Origin: Mugil cephalus
Lineage: Eukaryota; Chordata; Actinopteri; Mugiliformes; Mugilidae
Direction of reading: 5' to 3'
Assembly (NCBI RefSeq): GCF_022458985.1
Contig: NC_061776.1
Location: 868,001 to 932,000, forward strand
Length of the DNA stretch: 64,000 nucleotides
Shown here: one piece after another, positions 54,360 through 64,000 of the stretch
Layout of the letters: every line of letters starts with the position of its first letter
How positions within the stretch are numbered: the stretch's first letter is position 1
Translations under genes and position numbers: made by a program
Notes under the pieces: model-generated
Told to the model about the DNA's origin: nothing
The model's database searches: none
Seen by the model: only the letters and a program-made list of their open reading frames with translations

Positions 54360-55069
54360 AGACCACCAGATTCTGTAAATATATTCGATATGATCCCCCT
54401 CAGGGTGCCCCATCCAGGTTAGCACAAAATGCCGCTCATTTTAATAAGGGGCTATTTTCCGTGCGTCAGGGGGGTTATTGGCTATCAAATTTGTAAAATA
54501 ATAATATCAAAATAATAAATTTCTATAAAAATATTAATAGGGGTTTTATTAACTTAAATCCACCTCAGGGCACCAGACAGACAAAATTTATCAAGAATCA
54601 GTCCCCTAAAGGGGTATGCTAACTATTTAAAACGGGAAACCCGTTTAATCATTAAAATTAAAAATCCAAACAAAAGGGACCCCCATTAAAGTAAAAACCG
54701 AAGATTTAAGGTTTACAGCGTAGAGGTTGGGAAGTTTTACTCTTAACATGTTCATGTTTACCCAGTCACTTAGCTGCAAGATAACGCGTGATGACAATTA
54801 GTCTCATTCCCCAGATGTAATGTGGACAGATAAAACCATCATTTCTCTTCTTCATTTTATCCCTGTTACCTGGGCGCAATAACGTTACAATTTTTCAATA
54901 CATCAGGTTGTTGTCCTGAAGAAAAGTTGCTGATTCCGACTGTGTTTGAGCTAAAAATCCCTTCTTTTGTGATTAAACTCTGGGAAAATGCATTAGGCCG
55001 TAACGCTCTTCTAGTGATTTGGGCTCCAAAACTCAAAAAGGTTTCAAAAAAAGACACGGATTCTTTCCT
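54360..55069. other. Unrecognised sequence in the low-accuracy zone
   Basis: No homology to other parts of the window and no domain in the frames. 54927-55184 is open but unrecognised. Confidence 0.3.
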
Positions 55070-56690
55070 GAAACAGCTGATTGGCCGTGGGCGGAGCCCT
55101 TTTTTTTGGATTCAGATAATCCCGAAAATTATTTTCGGACAGTACAAAATCCCCCGAAGTTTAAACAAAAGTCTGCAGTATTAAAAAAAAAAAAAAAAAA
55201 AAACTTTCGGCCATTCATTCATTTTTGCAGTTTCAATACCTCGTATTTTACTCTCCCCCCAAAAAGAAGTGTCTCGTTATAAACTCAAAAATTTCCCCAA
55301 AGTCGTCTCTTGATCCCTTTTAATTTATTTCAAAAAGAAAAAGTCATTTAGGGGGCGCATTTCAACACAAATTTCCCCTTCCATTTTTCAAGTCCATGCG
55401 TCGGCCCCCACATTACGTCTCCATAATGAAGGAAACCACAGCTCGTCATTGGCTACTGTCTGGGGAAAACTTTATTTTGGTTGTTTGTAACCCTTATGTC
55501 CAGTTTTCCTTTTCTACCCCGTGGGGGAAAAAATTGTGCAGTGTCAACTTTCAGCTTTGACCAAAAAAAATCCTGTGAGAGCTGGTTTGAATGAAGCTGG
55601 TAATTTATTGTAACATAAAAACACAGAAAATAAAATGCATTGTTTGCATCAGTTAATAACTGGCAGGACCAACACAGCCAAACTAATTGTAGGTCTCCCG
55701 CAGCTTTACGCGCTGTAAACAGGGTTTACAGCCTTTAAAAAAAAATAAATTGCCTTAATCGGGCTACAACAGAGAACTTAAGTGCTTTTAAACACTTACT
55801 TCCCCATTAAAAAAGGAGTTCTCATTATCCCATTGAGACCTCAGGGATTTTTTTCCCCCATGTGTACATGAATGAAGTTTTCAGTTAGATGATGGTGTGT
55901 TTTATGCTCCACCCCCACCGAGCTGGCGGGCCCCGGAACCCAAAAAAACCCAAGAAAGCTGATCGCAGAAGAAAAGATAAACAGAGCGGCTAGAAGAACC
56001 GTCTGAGGGATAGCCCGGATCTTACCTGCAAACCCAAAATTTGCACGAACATTTCTACGAGATTTAAAAAAGTCTATTTTCCGTTGGGTTTTTGTTTGAA
56101 TGTCGGTCTGCTAATAACGACCTTTTGGTTTTTTATACATGTAATAGGTCAAACCCAAAAAATAGCGAAAACGTGGATTTAACCCCCTAAAAGACACTAT
56201 CGCCCCCCCGTGGGAGGAGGGGGACAAATTCCCAATAGTTTTTTTCGATTTTTTCCGCTGCATTAAAGGACTGTACAAGGACTTGTCAGAAAGTTTACTT
56301 TGAGCAGGCCCCGATTAAGCTTGATGAAACCACTGCGACGGTTTCCCCTGGGGGCCTCCCCCACTGAGCATGATGGGGGGCCATTCAAACAGTGGCACCA
56401 TCACCCCTGTAGCGGGTACACCCTCACAAAGACAAAGACATAGCAAACAATGGAATTCAAATAAAATTAAATGTGGGTCCTACACAAATAACATGGTCAA
56501 CACATGCTAGCCATCGTAGCCAGTGATAGAGGCTGCCCATCGCCCCCCCGGAGGGAACATAAAAATAAGAAACTTTCATCACGCACATAGGTTATCTGAA
56601 CGAAAAAAAATAACTAGAAAAAAGTAGTGATGAACCACCCCCTTGGGGGAAAGGTCCACCGGACGATCCCTGGAAGTCCAACCCCGAAGG
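55070..56690 (+). repeat. Degraded duplicate of 17250-18935
   Basis: It begins AACAGCTGATTGGCCG, like 17259, and follows the same sequence through the TIR element (about 55720-56340) to the psi flank. This proves that a block from about 17.25 to 24.7 kb was duplicated at 55.07-62.5 kb. Confidence 0.8.
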
Positions 56691-56699
56691 AGAGAAGGA

Positions 56700-56872
56700 C
56701 GATTTAGGGAGAAAGGGGTGACATTTAAGAGTCAGTTTAGAAGGCGCCCTGTTATCTGTCCACAGATACTCCCCGACCTGCTGAAGGGTCTGTTACTCCT
56801 TCTGGTATCAACACATTTTTTGTGGAGTCTCCCCTGCTGCAGGACAGACTCGATCTTACGTGGGGTTAGGCC
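56700..56872 (+). pseudogene. V-D-like pseudogene (psi4), error-rich
   Basis: This is a copy of psi1 with further indels. TTTAGAAGGCGCC and a SFWYQH-like piece are readable. The heptamer is altered to CCCAGTG (about 56873). Confidence 0.65.
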
Positions 56873-57101
56873 CCAGTGACAGGAAACCCCGATGGGAACA
56901 ACAACACCAGTACACACTGACAAGCTGCTGGAAGCCTTTTTATCTCCCCCTAAGGGCGACATTATCAAGTAGGCGGTGCATCTTTTGCACGGGGTTTTAA
57001 CCATTTTTGGGCAATAAAACTGTGCTGTGAAGAGAACAATTGTCAGACGAATGTTTTAACATCACAGTTTCTCCTGTTGATTTAAAAAACCTTGTTTACA
57101 G

Positions 57102-57562
57102 ATGGAACATTGGTGTGATTTTTCTTGCTGCTCTTTCTTGGTAAATAGAAAGCTCAACATGTTTCCTCTTCACACCTTGAACACATTTGGTGGATTGTTG
57201 CCCCTTTAATCAATCATTTTTTATTTATTCTCTCTTCCTCTGCATGTTCGTTCTTTCCCCCAAATGTAAAGGAGAAGACAAAGTGATCCCAGCACCAGGG
57301 GAGTATTGCTACAAAAGGGGAAAAACCTCACACCAACTGTACCTTTGAGCAAAAATGGGGGGAAAAACCCTATTTGTTCTGGTACAAACCGATCGTAAAA
57401 AAAGGCCCCGAAAATTTTCCTTAGTCGGTTATACAGGTCAAGGGAAAAACCCGCAATGATTTTAGGGAGGATTTTCACCACACTGGATTCCACCAACAAA
57501 TCAGTTCCTTAAGATCCAAAAATTCAAATGTCTGATCTGCGTGTACTACTGTGCCCTGAGCC
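57102..57562 (+). pseudogene. TCR V segment, family V-A (A5), error-rich
   Basis: The leader near 57102-57140 is shortened by base losses and the V exon is about 57262-57562. CKGEDKVI and LFWYKP pieces are readable. The heptamer CACAGTG (57563-57569) and nonamer ACAAAAACC (57593-57601) survive. It corresponds to A2 in the upstream block. Confidence 0.72.
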
Positions 57563-57887
57563 CACAGTGACAGGGAAAACCCAAAACTCTGAACAAAAAC
57601 CTTTGGGGCAAAAACAAACAATACTCCCAACACCCACTAGAGGGGCCACACTCTGTTCAACCATGATTTTTGACTATTGGACTGAGGACAAAGACAACAG
57701 AGAAATAAGCATTGCTCTGAGGCAAGCTGCTGTTGCAGCAGGAAGAATTTGATTGGTTGGTTGAAGTCAAGCTGTAACTGGCCCCCCCCCTCAACATCAT
57801 CACTCATCCAATGACATTATTTCTTCCCATTCTATTGGGGGAAGAAATTTTGATGTGCGTCTGTCTGGGTTTTTTAACTCCAAAGAC

Positions 57888-58475
57888 ATGTTGCTTTACC
57901 CTTTTTGCTTCTATCTCACATTTAAAAGGTGAGTTTAAGAAAAGGGATTCAAGTTTTTGTTTAAGCTGCTGCATTAACCAGATATACAGACGCACTTCCA
58001 AAAATTTCTTTTTTCTTTGCTCTATAAAAAGAAAAAAATCTTTTCATCATCTTCTACATTGAACTGACAGAGTTGACAGTGATTTTTTTGTGTGGGCCAC
58101 AGAGTAAAATTGTACAGGAGACAATTTCCAGTTTCTCTCCAGCCTCATGGGCAATGTTAGTCTAATGGCTTCTGTTCTTACTTTTTCCAGGACAAAAGCT
58201 GGAGACACAAACCCCCTGAACAGATGAAGTCAGTGGGAACAGAAGGACAATCTGTCACACTTTTATGAAAATCAACAGATGAAACAAAAAAGCTTTGTGG
58301 GACAGACACCCTTCGACCTTCAGGCTCCTCAGTTTATTCTCTATAAAAAAGCTAAAGATAATGTGGGGGGTGATATATTCCTGATAAACGCTATAAATCC
58401 CAAAAAACTCTACACAATGACTGCCAAAAAAGACCTAACCTTGGCAGCACAGCTCCTACTACTGTGTTCTAGAAA
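57888..58475 (+). pseudogene. TCR V segment, family V-C (C7), error-rich
   Basis: The leader is at 57888-57928 (MLLYPFCFYLT-like after shifts), with the acceptor at TTTTTCCAG and the V exon about 58191-58475. LQAPQFILYKK remains readable. The heptamer is altered to CACAGGA. It corresponds to C2. Confidence 0.7.
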
Positions 58476-58909
58476 CACAGGAAAACAAAGTGAAAGAGGC
58501 TGTACAAAAAAACCGAACCAGATTTGTGACTACCCCCAAAGAGGGGGGAAGTAGTATTCAAAAACCCCAAACTTTAATCAATGGATTTGTAATTCTTTTT
58601 AAAACCAAGTCACTGTGGTTTCACTGTAAAGAAAACAGTGGGAGGATTCACATGACAGCAAACCCACAATGACAAACCCAATGAAGGTTTACTACTTAAC
58701 ATCGGACACTAAACAGAAAAAATTTTACATTCAAACAAAAACCAAGGGGGTGCTGTTTCTGCTTTAAGGTTTTTGTATATTGGTCTTCCAGCCTTGTTAT
58801 TTACATCCTCCGTTTAACTAAATTTTTAGGATATATTCTGATGATGACAAGATAAATGGGGAGTTTTGGGGTCGGGAAGGAATCCCTGTAAAAAACCTTT
58901 TGTCAAAAT

Positions 58910-59494
58910 TTAAAAATGTGAATCATAAACTGTCTTCCGCTCCCGTGAAAACAGGATTTTTCCTAACAATGACCACCATCTGAGCTGTTGACCTACGGGC
59001 CTGGTGGGAATAAAACCTGTTTGGGTTAAGAAGGAAGGAGGAAACAAGATTTAGGAAAGGAAGCAGAGACTATGAATTTTTTGGGAATTTCATAAAAACA
59101 GAAGATGGAGAGGGGGGATCCCGAAGGAGGATTTGTGAAGAATTCACTGGGTAAGAGATTTTTCAGAAGGTGATGGTCTGAGGCTGAAATGAAAGGGTTT
59201 TATGTGAACATTGTGTGTGGTTTTTGCTCCCTGAGTAGAGTTAAAAGGGCAAGGAGAAAGGCAAGTTTTGGATCGTTAGAGGTTTGAGCAAGTTTTTCCC
59301 CGGGTAGAGAAGAACAGACTTTAATGGGCATAGGTGAAGGGGAAAAGTGGGGGTCTACGGATGGTGGTGTAGGAGACTCGGGGGAGAGGAAGATGAAAGA
59401 AGAAAAAGGGGACGAGGACAAAGAGGTGGAAGATGAGAGGTAAGGGGTGTGGTTTTTAGGGAGGGGGTTTAATCGACTCTGGGGCAGGGGGTGC
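58910..59494 (+). mobile_element. RTE-clade LINE 5' part, error-rich duplicate
   Basis: This is a degraded copy of 21280-21889, ending at the same GGTGCT/AAAATG junction with L2. The shared insertion point proves duplication after nesting. Confidence 0.75.
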
Positions 59495-62075
59495 TAAAAT
59501 GCGGCGGGGGCAGGACACAGCGCTTACGCTCCATCGCGTTGTGTTTTATGTTGTTCACATAACTGGCCACCCAAAACTCTCACCATACATAATCATGTCA
59601 AACGGATTAGAAACAACCCTCAATGCTGTCCCCTTTTCCTGCCGACAGAGCTAACAGTCTGTAAACACAGCTGTAACAACCACCACTCACGTTTGTTAGC
59701 TCTCTCGGCCCATCAACACCCCCCCAGGTCCCCATTTTTGCAGGGACTTTAACCAAGCAAACCTGAATCTGTCCTCCAAATTTTACCCCGCATTTAAGTG
59801 CCAACCAAGGGGAAACACATTAATCATTTTCACAACATTAACAAGCATACAGAGCCCTCCACCCCACACCTAAATCAGTAACCCCTCTTGCTCCTTTCCC
59901 CGCATACTCCCCCTAGAAGAAGCTCCACCCCTGACTAAGACCATACCACATGGCCTGAAGAGACTTCTCCGCTCCCGGACTGTTTTGCGAACTGAGTGGG
60001 TATCTTTGAAACAGGGGCCTGGCTGCAAAACCACAGGGCGTCTATCCTACATCAAGTTCGCATGGGGGAAAGTCACAGTGGATAAACGCATCCGGAATTT
60101 CCCCAACCAGAAGCCCTGGATGCCAGCCGGGCAGGACCCCTCAGGGCCGCAAACCCCCCTTCGGTTGCGCGATACAGAACTGTAAAGGCTGCCCGAGCCA
60201 AACCCGAAAAGATGAATTACTAAAGCCAAACGGGGAAAACAAAACCAAAATAGAGGATCATCTCTCTAACCAAACCCCCGGCAGATTTGGGAGAGCATCC
60301 CGGAGATTACCATTTAGGGGCAGAAAACAGTCAGTGTACCAAGAGATCACTGGTGGAGAGCTGAACACCTTCTTCGCACCTTTAGTCCCCAAACCCCAAA
60401 CAACAGCCACACGCCCAAAACCCCAACCTCACCACCTCCCCGGGTCCCCCTCGCTCACTTTTGCAGGTACGGGGGTTTAATCGGGATCCACAAAGTCAAG
60501 CCCAGGAAAGCTGCTGACTATCGTTTCCCGGGAAAAATACCAGAGTGGGGGGATAGTTCACAGGGCTTTACCACCATCTTCAAACTCTCCTTTGGTCCCC
60601 CCCATACCCAAACCCGCCTGAAAATCTGCACCATCATCCCCTCCCCAAGAAAACACCACATCCAACCTAAAGCACCCTCCCCTCGCACTGACACCCCCTC
60701 CCCCAAAGTGCCTGGAGCGGGTGGTCCTCAAGCATACCCAAACCGTCTCCCCCCTTCCTTTAATCCCCACCCGTTTGCCTACCGGCAAACAAATCAACCA
60801 AAGCGCCAAACCCGTTTCACACCGCGCTGAGCCCCCTTGGAACATCGGGGAAGCCCACGTCGGGTCTCTTCATAAACAGCTCACCTTCGTCTATATCCCT
60901 GAATCCTGGTTAACAAATGTCTACCTTGGCTTTCCCCCCCCATCCCCACTGGATAAAGGACTTCCTTTCAACCGGGCCCCAAAAAGTCAAAATTGGTTCA
61001 CTTTACCCCACCCCAACACTCGCAGGGCCCCCCCAGGGGTGTGTGCTGAGATCCCTCCTCTATAACCCTTTAACCTCCCACGTAGACCCGGGCCCCCAGC
61101 AGCAACACCCCTTGGAAGTTTGGATGACAACTGTGGGGAGGCTGATCTCAGGGGGAGACGATCAGCCTACAGAAAGAATTGTGCACTGTCCCCGTGGTGT
61201 GCAGCAAACACCCGGCTTGAAAAACCCGAAGACTAAGGAGTCATCCGGACTTCGGAAACCCAGGGCAGATCCCCCCCTCCCCTCACCCTCAATGGGGGTT
61301 AGTGGGAGAGGCGCACCTTTACCCTTTCCCGGGGGCCCCCCATCTCTGCTGACCCCTCCTGGTTGAACCAAGGCTACGACAAGAAAGGCCCAAAAGCATC
61401 GCACTACCCGAGGGAAGAAAACATCAAACCCCGAAGGTTGGTAACCTTTCCCTTCCCCTATCGAGAGCACTGACCTATGTACCCGGTTTTGGTTCTCCCC
61501 CTCACCCAGCAACCGAAAAGTCCAGGGGGTGGTAAGACAGCGCGAAGATCTGGGGCCCCCTCCATCCTCAAAGATATATATACATCTCGTGCCTCAGCAG
61601 AGCGCAGCCATCACCCGAGACAACCCCATCCCCCCACCACCTTTTGACCTCTGCCCTCTGGGAACGCTACGGTGACCAAGCCCGGACAAACGGCTCAAAA
61701 ACAGTTTCTTTCCCAACCATCACCATCCGAATGACACATGCCTAGACCCCCAAAAATGCAAAAAAAAAAAACCCGGGAACTACCTCACATACTTTTTTTT
61801 GCAATAAATTTTTCCCTTGTCACGTGCAAATCCTCATGTGCAAAACGTGTAGAAATGGGCAAAACCTGTCCCTTTTTTTTTTTTATTTTTTTTTTTTTAA
61901 TTTTAAATTTAATTTTTTTATTTATATTGGGTTTTATTTGTCTATTTGGGGGCCAAACGCCCATTGAAGCCCCCCTGTAATTTCGTTGTGCTACAGTACG
62001 TCTGTTGTACAATGACAATAAAAGCTTTCTATTCTATTCTATTCTATTCTATTCTATTCTATTCTATTCTATTCT
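59495..62075 (+). mobile_element. L2-type LINE nested in RTE, duplicate with fuller RT
   Basis: This is a copy of 21890-24259. Part of the endonuclease region is missing near 59560, but it holds about 390 bp of RT (60540-60930, with text such as TRLPTGKQINQS from the FAYRANKST region) absent from the first copy. It becomes clean from about 61965 through the tail ACAATGACAATAAAAG. Confidence 0.75.
62026..62075 (+). repeat. (ATTCT)n microsatellite at the L2 tail
   Basis: About ten ATTCT units follow the AATAAAAG of the L2 3' end. The first copy has only about four. It is probably the element's own tail repeat, expanded. Confidence 0.9.
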
Positions 62076-62875
62076 GCTTCCAGATGACTAAAGTGATCAG
62101 GGAGACAGGTAGGAAGGTATGAGGTGTGTTATCTGGAAGGAAAACGACAACAAGGAGACTTGGTGGTGGAATGAGGAAGAGAAGGAGAATATTCAGGGGA
62201 AGAGGCTGGCTAGGAAGAAGAGGGACATTGAGAGGATGGAGGAAAGTAGGCAGGAATAACGAGAGATGCAGTGAGAGGTGAAGATAGAGGCGGCAAAGGC
62301 CAAACAGAGGGAGGACATGAATGAGAGGTTGGACAGTAAGGAAGGTCAGAAGGATTTGTACCAGTTGATGAGGCAGAGGGACAGAGATGGGAGGGATGTG
62401 GAACAAGTTAGAGTGATTAAAGATAGAGATGGAAATGTGTTGATGGGAGACAGGAGTATGAGGGGAAGATGGAAGGAGTTAGGATGGCTTTGAAGACGAT
62501 GAAGAGTGGGAAGGTGGTTGGTCCTGATGACATACCTGTGGACGTATAGACATGTCCAGGAAAGAAGGGGTGGAGTTTATACCTGGTTTGTTTAAGAGGA
62601 TCTTGGTGAGTGAGAGGAAGCCTGAGGAATAGAGGAGGAGTGTTCTGGTGATGATGAACTACAGAGTTATGAAGCTGATGAGCCGTACAACGAAGATGTG
62701 GGAAAGAGTAGTGGAAGCTAGGCTAAGGGGAGATGTTAGCATTTGTGAGCAGCAGTATGGTTTGATACTGAGAAAGAGCAGATGTGATATTTACCTTGAG
62801 AATGCTGATGTAGAAGTAGAGAGAAGGGCAGAAGGAGCTGCATTGTGTCTTTATAGATCTAGAGAAAACGTCTGA
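62076..62875 (+). mobile_element. RTE-clade LINE, RT part
   Basis: The frame resumes after the L2 tail and runs through RGRWKELGWL, MKSGKVVGPDDIPVDV-like text and MNYRVMKLMSRTTKMWERVV to EQQYGLILRKSRCDIYL. It shows the uninterrupted site (GATGACATACCTGTGG, 62526) for the Tc1-like insertion at 24720. It matches 12320-12552 at its end. Confidence 0.8.
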
Positions 62876-62939
62876 CTGAATGGTCTATCTTCAACATATC
62901 TCTGAGATCTCCTACTATCACATGTCCCATTAAGGTCAC

Positions 62940-63190
62940 TCAGGTCTTCTGGTTGTCCCAAGAACAAGGTTGAAGCTCAGAGGAGATCATTCTTTCTCTG
63001 CTGCAGCCCTCAAACTCTGGACCAGTTTCCCTCTGTAGGCTGTCCCAGACACTGCCTGGTTTAAATCCCTTCTTTAAACTCATTTTGATTCTTTGGTCTT
63101 TAATTCAGTTTGAGAGCTGCTCTTTCTGACTTTTTATTGTGTTTTTATCTGATGCTTTTAATTCGGCATTTTGTTCTTTCTTTTCTAGCT
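62940..63190 (+). mobile_element. Rex1/CR1-group LINE C-terminal tail fragment
   Basis: This is the same fragment as 12553-12800 (LKLRGDHSFSAAAPKLW), in the same position before a V-A gene. It is part of the duplicated cassette. Confidence 0.6.
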
Positions 63191-63246
63191 CTTGTCAAAG
63201 CTTCTGGAAGCCACTTTTTCACATTGTTGAACTCACCTTTTTATCT

Positions 63247-63261
63247 CCACTAGAGGGCGAC
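63247..63261 (+). promoter_or_regulatory. CTCF-like core motif 5' of V-A6
   Basis: The 15-mer is the same as before the other V-A genes, 143 bp before the ATG. Confidence 0.5.
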
Positions 63262-63404
63262 ATCATCAAGTAGGCGGTGCACTACTTGTGCACTGGGTTC
63301 AACCATTGTGTTAATAATAACTGCTGCTGTGAAGAGAACAATTGTCAGACTGAATGTTGAACATCAGCTAGTTTCTCCTGTTGATTTAAAACTTTGTTGT
63401 ACAG

Positions 63405-63718
63405 ATGGAACATTGGCTGTGGATTATTCTTGCTGCTCTTTTCTTTGGTAAGATAGAAAGCTCAACATGTTTCCTCTCCACACACTTGAACACATTTAAA
63501 GCTGCTGATTGTTGTCCTTGAATCAATCATCTTTATTGATTCATCTCTTCCTGTGCATGTTCTGTTCTTCCCCAGAGTGTAAAGGAGAAGACAAAGTGAT
63601 GCAGACACCAGGAGATGTCATTGCTACTGAAGGAGATACTCTCACACTCAGCTGTACTTTTGAGGCCAGTGGAGGAACCGACTATTTGTTCTGGTACAAA
63701 CAAGATCAAAGCGGCATC
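63405..63718 (+). CDS. T-cell receptor alpha/delta V segment, family V-A (A6), cut by gap
   Basis: The leader exon is 63405-63447 ([14 protein letters not shown]). The V exon runs from 63576 to the N run at 63719. [14 protein letters not shown], the first Cys in LSCTF and Trp in YLFWYKQDQSG are present. CDR1 (EASGGTDY) is again distinct from A1-A3. The second Cys and the RSS fall in the gap. The sequence before the gap is clean, so an intact gene is likely. Confidence 0.85.
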
Positions 63719-64000
63719 NNNNNNNNNNNNNNNNNNNNNNNNNNNNNNNNNNNNNNNNNNNNNNNNNNNNNNNNNNNNNNNNNNNNNNNNNNNNNNNNNN
63801 NNNNNNNNNNNNNNNNNNNNNNNNNNNNNNNNNNNNNNNNNNNNNNNNNNNNNNNNNNNNNNNNNNNNNNNNNNNNNNNNNNNNNNNNNNNNNNNNNNNN
63901 NNNNNNNNNNNNNNNNNNNNNNNNNNNNNNNNNNNNNNNNNNNNNNNNNNNNNNNNNNNNNNNNNNNNNNNNNNNNNNNNNNNNNNNNNNNNNNNNNNNN
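63719..64000. other. Assembly gap (N run)
   Basis: All bases are N to the window end. The true size is unknown. Confidence 1.

Larger units (their letters stand above)
40151..61965. other. Low-accuracy assembly segment (probable unpolished long-read fill)
   Basis: All element types in this range carry dense one-base deletions and replacement of mixed bases by runs (AAAA, CCCC, GGGG, TTTT). Related sequences just outside differ by only a few percent. The left edge lies in the V-A4 intron and the right edge inside an L2 whose tail is perfect. Frames and short motifs in this range should not be trusted. Confidence 0.8.

Noticed and set aside
1..64000. CRISPR arrays, tRNA or rRNA genes, TCR D, J or C segments
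   Set aside because: None seen. There are no regular direct repeats with spacers, no cloverleaf noticed by eye, and no 12-type signals or constant-domain exons.

Overview
The window is vertebrate germline DNA, most likely from a spiny-rayed teleost fish. The case rests on split leader/V exons ending in 23-type recombination signals, on teleost-style retrotransposons (BEL/Pao, Ty3/Gypsy, L2, RTE/Rex3-type, Rex1-like, L1), and on piggyBac-, hAT- and Tc1-like DNA elements. It is part of a T-cell receptor alpha/delta V array. Every V segment lies on the + strand. I see no D, J or C segment and no 12-type signal. No bacterial gene, operon or CRISPR array is present.

Layout. 1-9.8 kb: two tandem BEL/Pao copies that share the middle LTR. 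9.8-12.8 kb: LINE debris (L2 on both strands, RTE, Rex1-like). 12.8-39.5 kb: V cassettes with good sequence. I name four V families by sequence only: V-A (leader begins MEHWLW), V-B (MEKLAV), V-C (MLLYLF) and V-D (MLSLDYW). The order is A1-B1-C1; psi1-A2-C2; (A lost)-B2-C3; psi2-A3-C4. Separating them are a 17-bp-TIR element (17.9-18.6 kb), an L2 nested in an RTE (21.3-24.7 kb), a piggyBac insertion at TTAA (25.4-27.1 kb), a hAT-like element (29.8-30.7 kb), a broken Gypsy element (31.7-35.3 kb) and an L2 copy (38.1-39.5 kb). 40.15-61.96 kb: the same kinds of sequence (psi3-A4-C5, B3-D1-C6, an L1 on the - strand, D2, psi4-A5-C7, nested L2/RTE), but full of single-base losses and homopolymer runs in every element. 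Quality changes sharply at both edges, inside single elements, so I read this as unpolished assembly rather than biology. 62.0-63.7 kb: clean sequence again, with RTE and Rex1-like tails and V-A6, which is cut by an N gap from 63719.

How it works. Each intact V has a leader exon, a short intron and a V exon with the conserved Cys/Trp/Cys, followed directly by a heptamer CACAGTG, a 22- or 23-bp spacer and a nonamer ACAAAAACC. V-A, V-B and V-D end in one shared 3' module (last V codons, RSS and about 90 bp of flank). V-C has its own RSS and flank. A CTCF-like core motif lies about 150 bp 5' of every V-A, and a variant lies about 35 bp 3' of the V-A/V-B signals. Unequal crossing-over within the shared module explains the changing cassette order. 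Nine V segments are open: A1, B1, C1, A2, C2, B2, C3, A3 and C4. C4 has a broken RSS nonamer.
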